In this document: piece after piece, positions 29,096-35,927 of the stretch
Layout: each line of letters opens with the position of its first letter
How positions within the stretch are numbered: the first letter of the stretch is position 1
Assembly: GCA_025517565.1 (NCBI GenBank)
Contig: JAOPKD010000001.1
Span: forward strand, 186,001-250,000
Length of the DNA: 64,000 nt
From: Halapricum hydrolyticum
GTDB taxonomy: Archaea > Halobacteriota > Halobacteria > Halobacteriales > Haloarculaceae
Direction of reading: 5' to 3'
Notes under the pieces: generated by a model
What the model saw: only the letters and a program-made list of their open reading frames with translations
Told to the model about the DNA's origin: nothing
Databases searched by the model: none
Translations under genes and position numbers: made by a program

Positions 29096-29494
29096 TCAGT
29101 TGATGTAGGAAACCAGCAGGAAGCCGGTACTCTGGACCGTGAAGGCGATAAACGCCGCCGGGGCCTGTGCAAGCGTGTCCTGGAAGGCCGGGAACAGCGG
29201 GGGCGCCACGACGAGCGCGATCGTCGCGTAGACGATCCAGAGGTCGATTCCCGACGTCTCACTGAGCGGGGCGTCGCGCCACACGAACACGGCAACCAGC
29301 GACGCGATCGACGCGAGTCGGCCCAGCGTGATCGTCGCGTTCCCGAAGTCGAACAGCGCGGCGCCGGCGTCGATGAACGGGATGATCTGGTCCTGGATCA
29401 GCCCGAGGGACGTGCCGGCCCCCCAGGCGAAGACGATGATCAGCAGCATTTCGAGGTCGACGTCGAACCCTTCGCCGGAGGCTGTGCGTGCCAT
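29096..29494 (-). CDS. Polytopic membrane protein (VP3-like candidate)
   Basis: A 132-residue protein with four predicted membrane helices and very few charged residues after the N-terminal 15. Pleolipoviruses carry a small multi-helix membrane protein (VP3) upstream of the spike, and this gene fits in size, topology and place. The identification rests on position and topology only. Confidence 0.68.
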   Translation of the reverse strand: MARTASGEGFDVDLEMLLIIVFAWGAGTSLGLIQDQIIPFIDAGAALFDFGNATITLGRLASIASLVAVFVWRDAPLSETSGIDLWIVYATIALVVAPPLFPAFQDTLAQAPAAFIAFTVQSTGFLLVSYIN

Positions 29495-29497
29495 GGC

Positions 29498-29737
29498 TCA
29501 GTCCTCCAGTGGGGTCGAGTCGGTGCCGCCCTCGGCGACGAGCTCGAGCATGTCGACCAGCAGCACGACGCCGGCGGCGCCGACGATCAGATACGCGATC
29601 GTCAGCATGTCCGCGCCGAGGCCGATCTCGACCAGGAGGTCGACGTCGAACATCTCGACGAGGCCCCAGTTGATCGCGCCGATCGCGGAGATCAGCACGA
29701 CGAGCAGCTGCACGACGGGGAGATCGTCGGTTAGCAT
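29498..29737 (-). CDS. DUF378-like membrane protein
   Basis: A 79-residue protein with two membrane helices. The segment AIGAINWGLVEMFDVDLL followed by AYLIVGAAGVVLLVDML closely resembles DUF378, a small bacterial and archaeal membrane family. The ATG at 29737 (MLTDDLPVVQLLV) starts the leftward structural operon; the frame to 29779 adds a Cys/Arg-rich leader with no support. Presence of this family in a structural gene block is unusual. Confidence 0.7.
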   Translation of the reverse strand: MLTDDLPVVQLLVVLISAIGAINWGLVEMFDVDLLVEIGLGADMLTIAYLIVGAAGVVLLVDMLELVAEGGTDSTPLED

Positions 29738-29965
29738 GCACCGACACCTCCAGCAGTCGCTCGCGAGATTGGTGCGCAATTGGAACAGTACTCCGTACCA
29801 AACACCACGACCTTAAACCGGTTCAGTCGGGTGTTGCAGCTTTTACAATGCTGCATGGACGTGGCTCCCGGGCGGTCCCTTTTAAGTCAGGTAGTCGCCA
29901 GGGCCCTGATCGGCGATCTCGAGGCGACCGCGTGGGGTTGCGCGTCGAGAAATTGGCGATCCGCG

Positions 29966-30001
29966 ATATGAACACGAGTTCGTCGGTGGCCGTGTTCATA
30001 T
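29966..30001. promoter_or_regulatory. Operator-like inverted repeat
   Basis: ATATGAACACG (29966-29976) and CGTGTTCATAT (29991-30001) are perfect reverse complements with a 14-bp spacer. The half-site CGTGTTCA recurs at 30117-30124. Confidence 0.6.
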
Positions 30002-30065
30002 TCGCGCTTGTGCGTGCTGGCTGGGTGGGGTGGGCGGCGTGATTGTGGCGGTGATCGTGGCGAGG

Positions 30066-30074
30066 TATATAAAG
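30066..30074 (+). promoter_or_regulatory. TATA box for the regulator gene
   Basis: The bases tatataaag lie about 60 bp before ATG 30130, giving a predicted start near 30,097 and a leader of about 30 bases that contains the palindrome at 30115-30128. Confidence 0.5.
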
Positions 30075-30114
30075 AGCGGGCGTTTCAGTGACCGGAAAAT
30101 CCTAGGATTTGCGT

Positions 30115-30128
30115 CTCGTGTTCACGAG
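30115..30128. promoter_or_regulatory. Operator-like palindrome before the regulator start
   Basis: CTCGTG-TT-CACGAG is a perfect 6-bp palindrome ending one base before ATG 30130. It shares CGTGTTCA with the inverted repeat at 29966-30001. Confidence 0.6.
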
Positions 30129-30129
30129 T

Positions 30130-30387
30130 ATGGCCGATAGTTTACGGATTCGGTTCGACAAAGCCCGGTATCGAGAAGACGCGATCGAGAAGGCCGCCGA
30201 TTTCTACGAGTGTAACAAGAGCGACGCCGCGGCCCAGGCGTGCGAGGACGTCGTCGAGATCGTGCGCGCAGCCGAGGCTGTCCTCAAGCGCGAGGATCTG
30301 ACGCTACAGCAGCGTCGGGAGATCGCCGAGGAGTTCTCGACGCGCGTGACTGAGTTCGACATTGAGCTGGCTATCGAGCGCGAGTAG
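30130..30387 (+). CDS. Small helical protein, candidate provirus regulator
   Basis: An 85-residue protein beginning MADSLRIRFDKARYREDAIEK. The N-terminal strand-like SLRIRF followed by two helices resembles a ribbon-helix-helix layout, but the family is not certain. It is transcribed away from the structural operon, with palindromes in its leader, so it may be a self-controlled repressor. The frame is open to 30109, but ATG 30130 gives the better N-terminus. A GC-rich hairpin at 30389-30411 follows the stop. Confidence 0.6.
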   Translation: MADSLRIRFDKARYREDAIEKAADFYECNKSDAAAQACEDVVEIVRAAEAVLKREDLTLQQRREIAEEFSTRVTEFDIELAIERE

Positions 30388-30388
30388 C

Positions 30389-30411
30389 CCCACCCGCATG
30401 CGGGGTGGGTG
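30389..30411. terminator. GC-rich hairpin between convergent genes
   Basis: CCCACC and GGTGGG flank the palindrome CGCATGCG; the 12-base core CCCGCATGCGGG is at 30393-30404. It sits between the stop of the rightward regulator and the stop of a leftward pilin, so termination in both directions is plausible. The same motif occurs three more times in the provirus. Confidence 0.5.
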
Positions 30412-30421
30412 AAAAGAGGGG

Positions 30422-30871
30422 TTAGTTCGGGACGTCGAAGCTACCGAGTGTCGACGAGGATTCTCCGTCGTCCGACTGCCACGTGACGGTTATCTCTGCA
30501 CCCCCTATTGTGGGTGGGGTAGTCCCCTCAGATACAGTAGCGGTCGAACCAGACGAGATCTCACTGCCACTGAAATCAGTGAATGAGTAACCATTAGTTC
30601 CCACACTCCCAGGATCAGTCCCATTCACGTTAACGGAAACCTGACTTGCAGTGAGTGTATCACCGCTCTGGTGAGTGATGGTTACAGCATTGTTATTCGA
30701 GTCGTAATCGAAGTCGAAACTCGCCGAGGGTGTTGTTTGCGTTGTGTCGCCCAGTCCGAGCACGAACGACGCGATAACCGCCGCGAGGATCACCGTGATC
30801 GCGACCATCAGGATCACGCCGATCACCGGGCTCACCGCGTCGTCATCCGAGAGTAGTTGCTTCAATTGCAT
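30422..30871 (-). CDS. Archaeal type IV pilin (second of a pair)
   Basis: A 149-residue prepilin. The class III signal peptide is SDDDAVSPVIG with a hydrophobic helix (VILMVAITVILAAVIASFVL), the N-terminal pilin domain common in haloarchaeal pilins; cleavage is expected before VSPVIG. The remainder is a beta-rich Thr/Ser-rich domain ending SSSTLGSFDVPN. The first 45 residues and the last 20 are nearly the same as in the neighbouring pilin, while the middle differs and is AT-rich. ATG 30871 (MQLKQLLSDDD) starts 6 bases after the upstream pilin stop. Confidence 0.85.
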   Translation of the reverse strand: MQLKQLLSDDDAVSPVIGVILMVAITVILAAVIASFVLGLGDTTQTTPSASFDFDYDSNNNAVTITHQSGDTLTASQVSVNVNGTDPGSVGTNGYSFTDFSGSEISSGSTATVSEGTTPPTIGGAEITVTWQSDDGESSSTLGSFDVPN

Positions 30872-30876
30872 AGTTT

Positions 30877-31308
30877 TTAGTTCGGGACGTCGAAGCTGCC
30901 GAGCGTCGACGAGGATTCGCCGTCGCTGGATTCCCAGACTACTGTAACAGTCTCACCGCCAGTAAGATCTGAGCCACCATTGTCGACAGTTACTGATACC
31001 CCAGACTTGATTTCACCACCCCAAGAGACGCTCTGAGTAGCTCCATTAACCTTTACCTTGACTTCGCTCTGATCGAGCGTGTCTCCAGTCTGGTGTGTAA
31101 TCTTTACTGCGTCATTGGTCCCGTCGCCATCATCATCGACGTACTCAAAGTCGAAGCTCGCTGTCGGTGTCGTGTCAGTCGTATCGCCCAGTCCGAGCAC
31201 GAACGACGCGATAACCGCCGCGAGGATCACCGTGATCGCGACCATCAGGATCACGCCGATCACCGGACTCACCGCGTCGTCGTCGGTGAAGAATTGCTTC
31301 AGTTTCAT
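30877..31308 (-). CDS. Archaeal type IV pilin (first of a pair)
   Basis: A 143-residue prepilin from ATG 31308 (MKLKQFFTDDDAVSPVIG). The hydrophobic helix is identical to that of the downstream pilin, and the C-terminus SSDGESSSTLGSFDVPN is shared. The middle section (about residues 50-120) is different. A TATA-like element (31358-31365 on this strand) lies about 55 bp upstream. The longer frame with MREPT at 31323 is less likely because the second Met matches the paralogue. These pilins could be adhesins or decoys; cellular assembly would need host PilB/PilC and PibD. Confidence 0.85.
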   Translation of the reverse strand: MKLKQFFTDDDAVSPVIGVILMVAITVILAAVIASFVLGLGDTTDTTPTASFDFEYVDDDGDGTNDAVKITHQTGDTLDQSEVKVKVNGATQSVSWGGEIKSGVSVTVDNGGSDLTGGETVTVVWESSDGESSSTLGSFDVPN

Positions 31309-31866
31309 GGTTGGTTCCCGCACGCTTGCCGCGTGCGTGGCGGATCAATCAGCGGGATATAGTATAAAATCTATGGATCGTCAGACGTTCTTAGCGTCTT
31401 CTCAGCGCGAGAAAGAACCCGACTCAGTTCTGAGAGTCTCAGCCGTGACGGTATCAATATTTGAAAACACCAGGAGAGACCGGCCCAGAACCACCTGGAA
31501 TGCCGCTGGTGTGGATCACCGTGACGGTATCAATATTTGAAAACACCAGGAGAGACCGGCCCAGAACCACCTGGAATGCCGCTGGTGTGGATCACCGTGA
31601 CGGTATCAAAGATTGAAAACACCAGACGGGACCGGCCCGGAACCACCCGGACCGCCGCTGGCGTGCATCAGAACGATCGCGTGCGGGAGTGGGCTCTGCA
31701 ACAAGCCCGTCTGACGTGTGTCGTGCAAACGTAAAATAAGTATCGTTGATCAGACCATCGTAACGATGTGGAAGCCAGTGGCGCAAGGCGTGGCTTTGAG
31801 CGTCCACTTTCACTTTCAGACCGGTGTCGGCGGACAGTTTTGGGAACTCGGCCTGGATTGACGAGT
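31309..31866. other. Long intergenic region with 76-bp tandem repeats
   Basis: This gene-free stretch of 558 bp lies between the pilin pair and the Orc1/Cdc6 gene. It holds the pilin promoter (near 31,360), three tandem 76-bp repeats (31445-31672, listed separately) and a short inverted repeat ATCGTT/AACGAT near 31,745-31,765. Its place next to an Orc1/Cdc6 gene makes it a candidate replication origin. Confidence 0.55.
31445..31672. repeat. Three tandem 76-bp repeats
   Basis: Copies begin at 31445, 31521 and 31597 with gtgacggtatcaa and include tgaaaacaccag. Copies one and two match almost perfectly, while copy three has drifted. Each copy contains ACACCAG and CTGGTGT as 7-bp inverted arms, except that copy three has a changed right arm. 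The array is about 200 bp upstream of the Orc1/Cdc6 start. Confidence 0.88.
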
Positions 31867-32868
31867 ATGATCACGGACGCTCGTGCACTCCGCCCGGAGT
31901 ACGTCCCGCAGGACCTGCACCACCGAGACGGCCAGATCGATCACCTGTCCTCGATCCTCGAGCCGGTCACGTACGGCGAGCCAGCTGAGAACATCTGCAT
32001 TCACGGTCCGTCCGGTGCCGGCAAGACCACGATCGCCAAGCACACCCTCGGGCTCCTGGAGGCCGAGACGCTCGGCGTCCGGTGGGGCTACGTCAACTGC
32101 ATGGCCGACACCGGCTCCGGCGTCCTCTACGAGCTCGCCCGCGACGTCGGGCTCGGTGCCGATCTCCGGCGCGAGGGATTCTACCGCGGCGTCGCCTTCG
32201 ACCGCCTTCGCGGGAGCGACGACCAGATCATCGCCGTTCTCGACGAGGTCGACGTCCTCGACGATTCTCAGATCCTACTCTCGCTGTACGAGATCCCGAA
32301 CGTCTCGATCGTCACGATCACCGTCGACGAGTCCGAGTGGCTCTCCGAGCTCGATCCCCGCGCCGAATCGCGCTTCCGCAGCGCCGAGTCCGTCCACCTG
32401 GAAGCCTACGCTTTTCCCGAGCTCGTCGACATCCTCGACAGTCGCGTCGATCACGGCATGATCGCCTCGCGCGTCGACGACGCTGCAGTCAGACACATCG
32501 CGGATCTCGCCGCCGGCGACGCCCGCCACGGGATCGCGCTGCTCCGGCGCGCTGCTCGCCACGTCGAAGAGTCCGATCGGAAGCGGCTGACCGTCGAGAT
32601 CGTCGATACGATCGTCGACGAGGCCGAGGCCGACATGCGCGAGCGTCGCGTGCGCTCGTTGGGCACCCACCAGCGCATCCTCTACGAGATCATCGCGAAC
32701 GCCGGCGAGATCTCCTCGAGCGAGCTCCACGAGCAGTACGAGCAAGAGGCCCAGAACCCGAAAGCGACGAGCACCCGTCGGAAGTACCTCGCGAGTCTCC
32801 AGCGCTACGACCTGATCGTCAAGGAGGGGAACGGGCGTGGGACCACGTACCGTTTGGCCTCTTTCTGA
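31867..32868 (+). CDS. Orc1/Cdc6 family replication initiator
   Basis: A 333-residue AAA+ protein. Walker A is GPSGAGKTT (residues 47-55), Walker B is VLDEVD (about 124-129), and a winged-helix domain forms the C-terminal 90 residues (HQRILYEIIANAGEISSSEL onward). It is shorter than the main chromosomal Orc1 proteins, as usual for extra copies on plasmids and viruses. It probably binds the neighbouring repeats and loads MCM helicase. ATG 31867 is chosen; the frame upstream to 31768 is not acidic. Confidence 0.88.
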   Translation: MITDARALRPEYVPQDLHHRDGQIDHLSSILEPVTYGEPAENICIHGPSGAGKTTIAKHTLGLLEAETLGVRWGYVNCMADTGSGVLYELARDVGLGADLRREGFYRGVAFDRLRGSDDQIIAVLDEVDVLDDSQILLSLYEIPNVSIVTITVDESEWLSELDPRAESRFRSAESVHLEAYAFPELVDILDSRVDHGMIASRVDDAAVRHIADLAAGDARHGIALLRRAARHVEESDRKRLTVEIVDTIVDEAEADMRERRVRSLGTHQRILYEIIANAGEISSSELHEQYEQEAQNPKATSTRRKYLASLQRYDLIVKEGNGRGTTYRLASF

Positions 32869-33280
32869 ACACAGTGAAACAGCGAAATTTGTATGAGAAC
32901 CGTTGGGTGAGTTCGTGGTGGATATAGAGCGCGTATTTTCAGTGAGTATTACTCTATACTTGATCGCGTCAGAAGCGGAGGCGCGCGCACAATGAGGGAC
33001 TTTTTAACGAACCCGACTCTATCATTAGTTGCGTTCGACCGGGAAAGCGGGTGACCGGCCCGCAAGCGAGTTGTTGGAGTGGATAGAGACGATTAGCGAC
33101 GCCTCTGTCGAACGTGAGAACAAGTGCGCCACCGTGCGTGGCAGCCCCGTGGCGCACCTGATAACCACCCACGGGCACCGAGGTACCCCGATGACCGTGA
33201 GTTACTCGCCTCTACGAACCGAGGCGATGTGACTTCTTCGGTCTGCAGGGAAGTCGGTGCCATCACGATCAGAGACATCT
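32869..33280. other. Region with one doubtful short frame
   Basis: This gap of 412 bp contains an AT-rich promoter-like patch near 32,930-32,960 and one open frame (TTG 33029 to 33232, 67 residues) whose middle, ELLEWIETISDASVE, looks protein-like but whose ends do not. No RNA gene or repeat was seen. Confidence 0.35.
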
Positions 33281-33832
33281 ATGGCAACGGAAAACATCTC
33301 AGACCGCACCGATGTATCGCCACAGCAAGAGCCCGCGCCGACACCTCTCCTGTCGGCCGCTGAGATCCCGGTCTCCGAGCGACCCTGCTACGCGCTCGAC
33401 GAGAGTCGCCTTTACGCGCTCGACGAGGTTGCCAGCCGTATCGCTGAGACCGCACCTGGATCGCCCACCGACCATCTGACGGGGAAAGTCGGAGAGCAGG
33501 TTTTCGCCAATTACGTTGGTATCGACGGCTGTGTCGACACCGAGATCTACGCAGATGGCGGCGACGGCGGTGTCGACCTTATCTATCGCGGTGCAACGGT
33601 TGACGTCAAGACAGTTGGACAACATCGCCCTGATCCCGCACTCACCGTTGACGCCTACGAGCCACTGCGGGCCGACTACTACGTTTTGGCCAGCCGTATC
33701 GGGCCGACTGACGTCCGTCTCGTCGGTTATGCGCCACGGTCATTCGTCGCGAACGCACCGATCCGCGACCACGACAGCGACCCCTATCATATCGTCGATC
33801 AACGGTATCTGTTCCCACTTCCGCGACTCTAA
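33281..33832 (+). CDS. PD-(D/E)XK nuclease-like protein
   Basis: A 183-residue protein. After an acidic N-terminal 60 residues, the core has GKVGEQVFANYVG (Glu72), GGVDLIYRGATVDVKT (Asp99 and the DVK motif at 108-110) and a final mixed segment. The order Glu, Asp, (D)xK is that of restriction-endonuclease-like nucleases. It might act in provirus recombination, resolve replication intermediates or restrict competing DNA. No methyltransferase is nearby, so a classical restriction-modification pair is unlikely. ATG 33281 is chosen over the frame to 33257. Confidence 0.68.
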   Translation: MATENISDRTDVSPQQEPAPTPLLSAAEIPVSERPCYALDESRLYALDEVASRIAETAPGSPTDHLTGKVGEQVFANYVGIDGCVDTEIYADGGDGGVDLIYRGATVDVKTVGQHRPDPALTVDAYEPLRADYYVLASRIGPTDVRLVGYAPRSFVANAPIRDHDSDPYHIVDQRYLFPLPRL

Positions 33833-33895
33833 CCACGAAGATCATTCCAATTTATAGTTACTTATTCATAGTCTCCGTTGTTATCCACTTCATGG

Positions 33896-34606
33896 ATGGA
33901 AAAACACGCCGTAGTCAGGGGAGAAATCCATGTCTCGAACACTGATCGCAAAGCCCTATTTAACCGCGATCTAACCGATTACAAAGCTGTCTGCATGGAA
34001 GGTCGAAGTGATTTCATCCGACTCCACAAGGATACTAGCTGTTACTATCTGTATCTGATCGGCCATTTCACCCTCAATATTCTCTATAGATCATTTTCAG
34101 TCATCCATTCGACACTATCATCAGACGCGTATGATGTAGAACAAGAAGCAAACAAGCACGGACTTGACTTTGTTGATGAAATCGATCTCGAAATACACGA
34201 AATATATGAAAGTTACAGTTCGCACCTTAGAAAATGGCTTGCGGTTTTTATTATTGGCCTATTTTCTTTTTCACTAGTAGGGGCATTTCTTAACGACACT
34301 ATCATTGTTTATCGGATCGATACTGGCATCCCATATTGGCTCATGACTTTGACAATGGGGATGCTGGTACCATTCATCTACTCAGGTCTGTTATTGCTTC
34401 TCGGAGACGGACGGGATAGAAACGAGAAAATGGCAACAGAAATAGATTCGTTAGCGGAAGACAAAGACTACGACGAAATTCTCGTGTTGGTCGGCGATAA
34501 GCACGTAGACCCTGTCGGCGACGAGCTTGAGAACTACGGCTGGGAAATCAAACGAGAACGGAGTGACCACTGTTTAGCACGGATACGACAGCAATTTCCT
34601 GAATAA
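33896..34606 (+). CDS. TraB/TIKI superfamily-like membrane protein
   Basis: A 236-residue protein with GC content clearly lower than its neighbours. It carries the superfamily signature residues in order: GEIH (residues 9-12), Glu35 and Arg37 in MEGRSDF, then GDKH (200-203). A helix region KHGLDFVDEIDLEIHEIYES lines up with KHGLGVALVDRDIQ-like sequence in the chromosomal TraB protein at 1295. Two membrane helices lie at about 114-132 and 145-170. No name I know fits it exactly. It starts at ATG 33896; an AT-rich tttatag near 33,851 may be the promoter. The base composition suggests recent acquisition by the provirus. Confidence 0.6.
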   Translation: MEKHAVVRGEIHVSNTDRKALFNRDLTDYKAVCMEGRSDFIRLHKDTSCYYLYLIGHFTLNILYRSFSVIHSTLSSDAYDVEQEANKHGLDFVDEIDLEIHEIYESYSSHLRKWLAVFIIGLFSFSLVGAFLNDTIIVYRIDTGIPYWLMTLTMGMLVPFIYSGLLLLLGDGRDRNEKMATEIDSLAEDKDYDEILVLVGDKHVDPVGDELENYGWEIKRERSDHCLARIRQQFPE

Positions 34607-34892
34607 TTGAGTTGATCTAGCTGAATACACTCTTCTTCTCTTGTTTATTATTAATCTTTTATATATCCTGATTTTCACCAAACCCGTCAACAGCAACCGT
34701 TCGATATCCACTCGCGAGTAAATCGCCAGACGACAGCACTTCCGTTCACTTCCGTTCGACTTCCGTTCATTGGCTTCATTCGAAAGTTTCAGCAGGTATT
34801 CGTGCCCGATCTCGGTTTGATTATCCGCCGTTTTCGACTTCCGTTCGCGCGGGCACACCAGCGCCTTTAGATACCGCTGTCTCGGTCCGGAC
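34607..34892. promoter_or_regulatory. AT-rich spacer with four ACTTCCGTTC repeats
   Basis: This 286-bp spacer between the TraB-like gene and the next gene is AT-rich at the left. It contains four exact copies of ACTTCCGTTC (34738, 34748, 34759 and 34837), three of them nearly head-to-tail. It looks like an iteron or operator cluster for the downstream gene or for replication. Confidence 0.55.
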
Positions 34893-35165
34893 ATGCAGCA
34901 CCGCAGACAGCCCGACCGCGTCGTCAGCGATAAAATCGCCGGCAAGAAGACTAAGATGCGGATCTGGAACTCGGACTCGGACTATCAGGCCCGCCTCGAG
35001 GTCGAACGTGACGACCAGTGGCAGTTCGGCATCGACAGCGACAGCGTCGCGACGCTGCTCTCGACGACAGCTGAAGGAACGGATCTCGCTGCTGACTCAT
35101 CGATCCCGGACTGGCTCGACGACTCGCTCGCTGGACTCGGTATTCGGGAGGTTCGATCCGCGTGA
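34893..35165 (+). CDS. Small acidic provirus protein
   Basis: A 90-residue protein beginning MQHRRQPDRVVSDKIAGKK, basic at the N-terminus and acidic later. The part KMRIWNSDSDYQARLEVERD suggests beta-strands. Family unknown. It is preceded by the ACTTCCGTTC repeats and ends 8 bp before the stop of the convergent repressor. Confidence 0.5.
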   Translation: MQHRRQPDRVVSDKIAGKKTKMRIWNSDSDYQARLEVERDDQWQFGIDSDSVATLLSTTAEGTDLAADSSIPDWLDDSLAGLGIREVRSA

Positions 35166-35173
35166 GCTGGTCG

Positions 35174-35536
35174 TCACTCCGGCTCGTCGAGATCGCGAAG
35201 GTCCGCCTCACCTTCCAGGTAGGCCTCTCCCCTCTCGGTGATAGCGTAGTACTTCCCCTCACCCGGCAGAACCCGGACGAGGCCAGCTTCTCGAAGTTTA
35301 GGGATTCGTCTGGTGATCGTCTTGTAAGAGATGTCTATCCCCCGATCTTCGAAGTTGTTCGCTATCCCCTGGTAGTTGTGCCCGGCACCGGAGTCTTTCA
35401 AAAATTCGAGGATGACGTCATCACTTCCGGTCATCCAATCCGCCCGGTGCCTTGCCATATCCTCCTTCTCGAAGAGCCAACTAAAACCGTCTTCGATGGG
35501 GGTCATAGAGTCCATATTCTGAGACATAATGTACAA
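35174..35536 (-). CDS. PhiH-type winged-helix repressor
   Basis: A 120-residue (or 114 from a later Met) winged helix-turn-helix protein. Its body (GSDDVILEFLKDSGAGHNYQ, then ISYKTITRRIPKLREAGLVRVL, then YYAITERGEAYLEGE) is typical of the phiH1 repressor-like regulators of haloarchaeal viruses. It is likely to keep the provirus silent. It is transcribed opposite to the J-domain/integrase operon, whose start is less than 40 bp away, so it may repress both directions. Confidence 0.8.
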   Translation of the reverse strand: MYIMSQNMDSMTPIEDGFSWLFEKEDMARHRADWMTGSDDVILEFLKDSGAGHNYQGIANNFEDRGIDISYKTITRRIPKLREAGLVRVLPGEGKYYAITERGEAYLEGEADLRDLDEPE

Positions 35537-35560
35537 TCATTACCCCAAACACTAAGTTCT

Positions 35561-35677
35561 GTGGGGAAATCATTGGACACTACGATCGGCGCGACGTCCC
35601 CACAGATTGCGTGGCCCCGTGAAGGCGAGTGTTGCGACACCCGCGTCGGCTCGAACCGACTGCTGATCCACCAATGA
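35561..35677 (+). CDS. 38-residue peptide leading the integrase operon
   Basis: A frame starting with GTG, MGKSLDTTIGATSPQIAWPR, that ends at 35677 overlapping the next ATG (ATGA). Too short for a family call. It is listed because of its position and translational coupling. Confidence 0.35.
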   Translation: MGKSLDTTIGATSPQIAWPREGECCDTRVGSNRLLIHQ

Positions 35678-35769
35678 ACGCACACAGATCCGAACGTCAC
35701 CACGACCCGAGCATCGATTTCGAACACCGCCGCGACTCCACCCCGCATGCGGGGGGTGGTTCTCGGTGA
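35674..35769 (+). CDS. 31-residue peptide containing a palindrome
   Basis: A short frame, MNAHRSERHHDPSIDFEHRR and onward, chained by overlaps to both neighbours. Bases 35742-35753 are a copy of the CCCGCATGCGGG palindrome. It may not be a functional protein; the palindrome may be the real feature. Confidence 0.3.
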   Translation: MNAHRSERHHDPSIDFEHRRDSTPHAGGGSR

Positions 35770-35927
35770 GCGGGCTCGAGTACCCGACGCTCCGGTGCCC
35801 GCTCTGTGACGGGTTGCAGCCCGACCCGTCACGACTTCTCTGTGAGGTGTGCGTCCAGTGGGGCGCTGAGGAGATGGCGAGCCGCCACCCGGATTACCCC
35901 GCTCGTCCGGCAGGTGAGGTGGCATGA
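35766..35927 (+). CDS. Small zinc-ribbon protein
   Basis: A 53-residue protein starting with GTG and carrying two Cys pairs, CPLC (about residues 11-14) and CEVC (about 26-29), a zinc ribbon. It ends overlapping the J-domain gene by 4 bp. Confidence 0.55.
   Translation: MSGLEYPTLRCPLCDGLQPDPSRLLCEVCVQWGAEEMASRHPDYPARPAGEVA

Larger units (their letters stand above)
29738..30129. promoter_or_regulatory. Divergent switch region of the provirus
   Basis: This gap of 392 bp lies between the leftward structural operon and the rightward 85-residue regulator candidate. It contains a TATA box for the rightward gene (30066-30074) and two palindromic operator-like sites sharing the string CGTGTTCA (29966-30001 and 30115-30128). 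It looks like the lysis/maintenance switch of the element. Confidence 0.55.

Noticed and set aside
31445..31672. CRISPR array at the 76-bp repeats
   Set aside because: The repeats follow each other directly with no unique spacers, there are only three, and no cas genes are near.
33029..33232. 67-codon frame between Orc1/Cdc6 and the nuclease gene
   Set aside because: It needs a TTG start and only its middle looks protein-like. It is mentioned under the intergenic entry but not listed as a gene.
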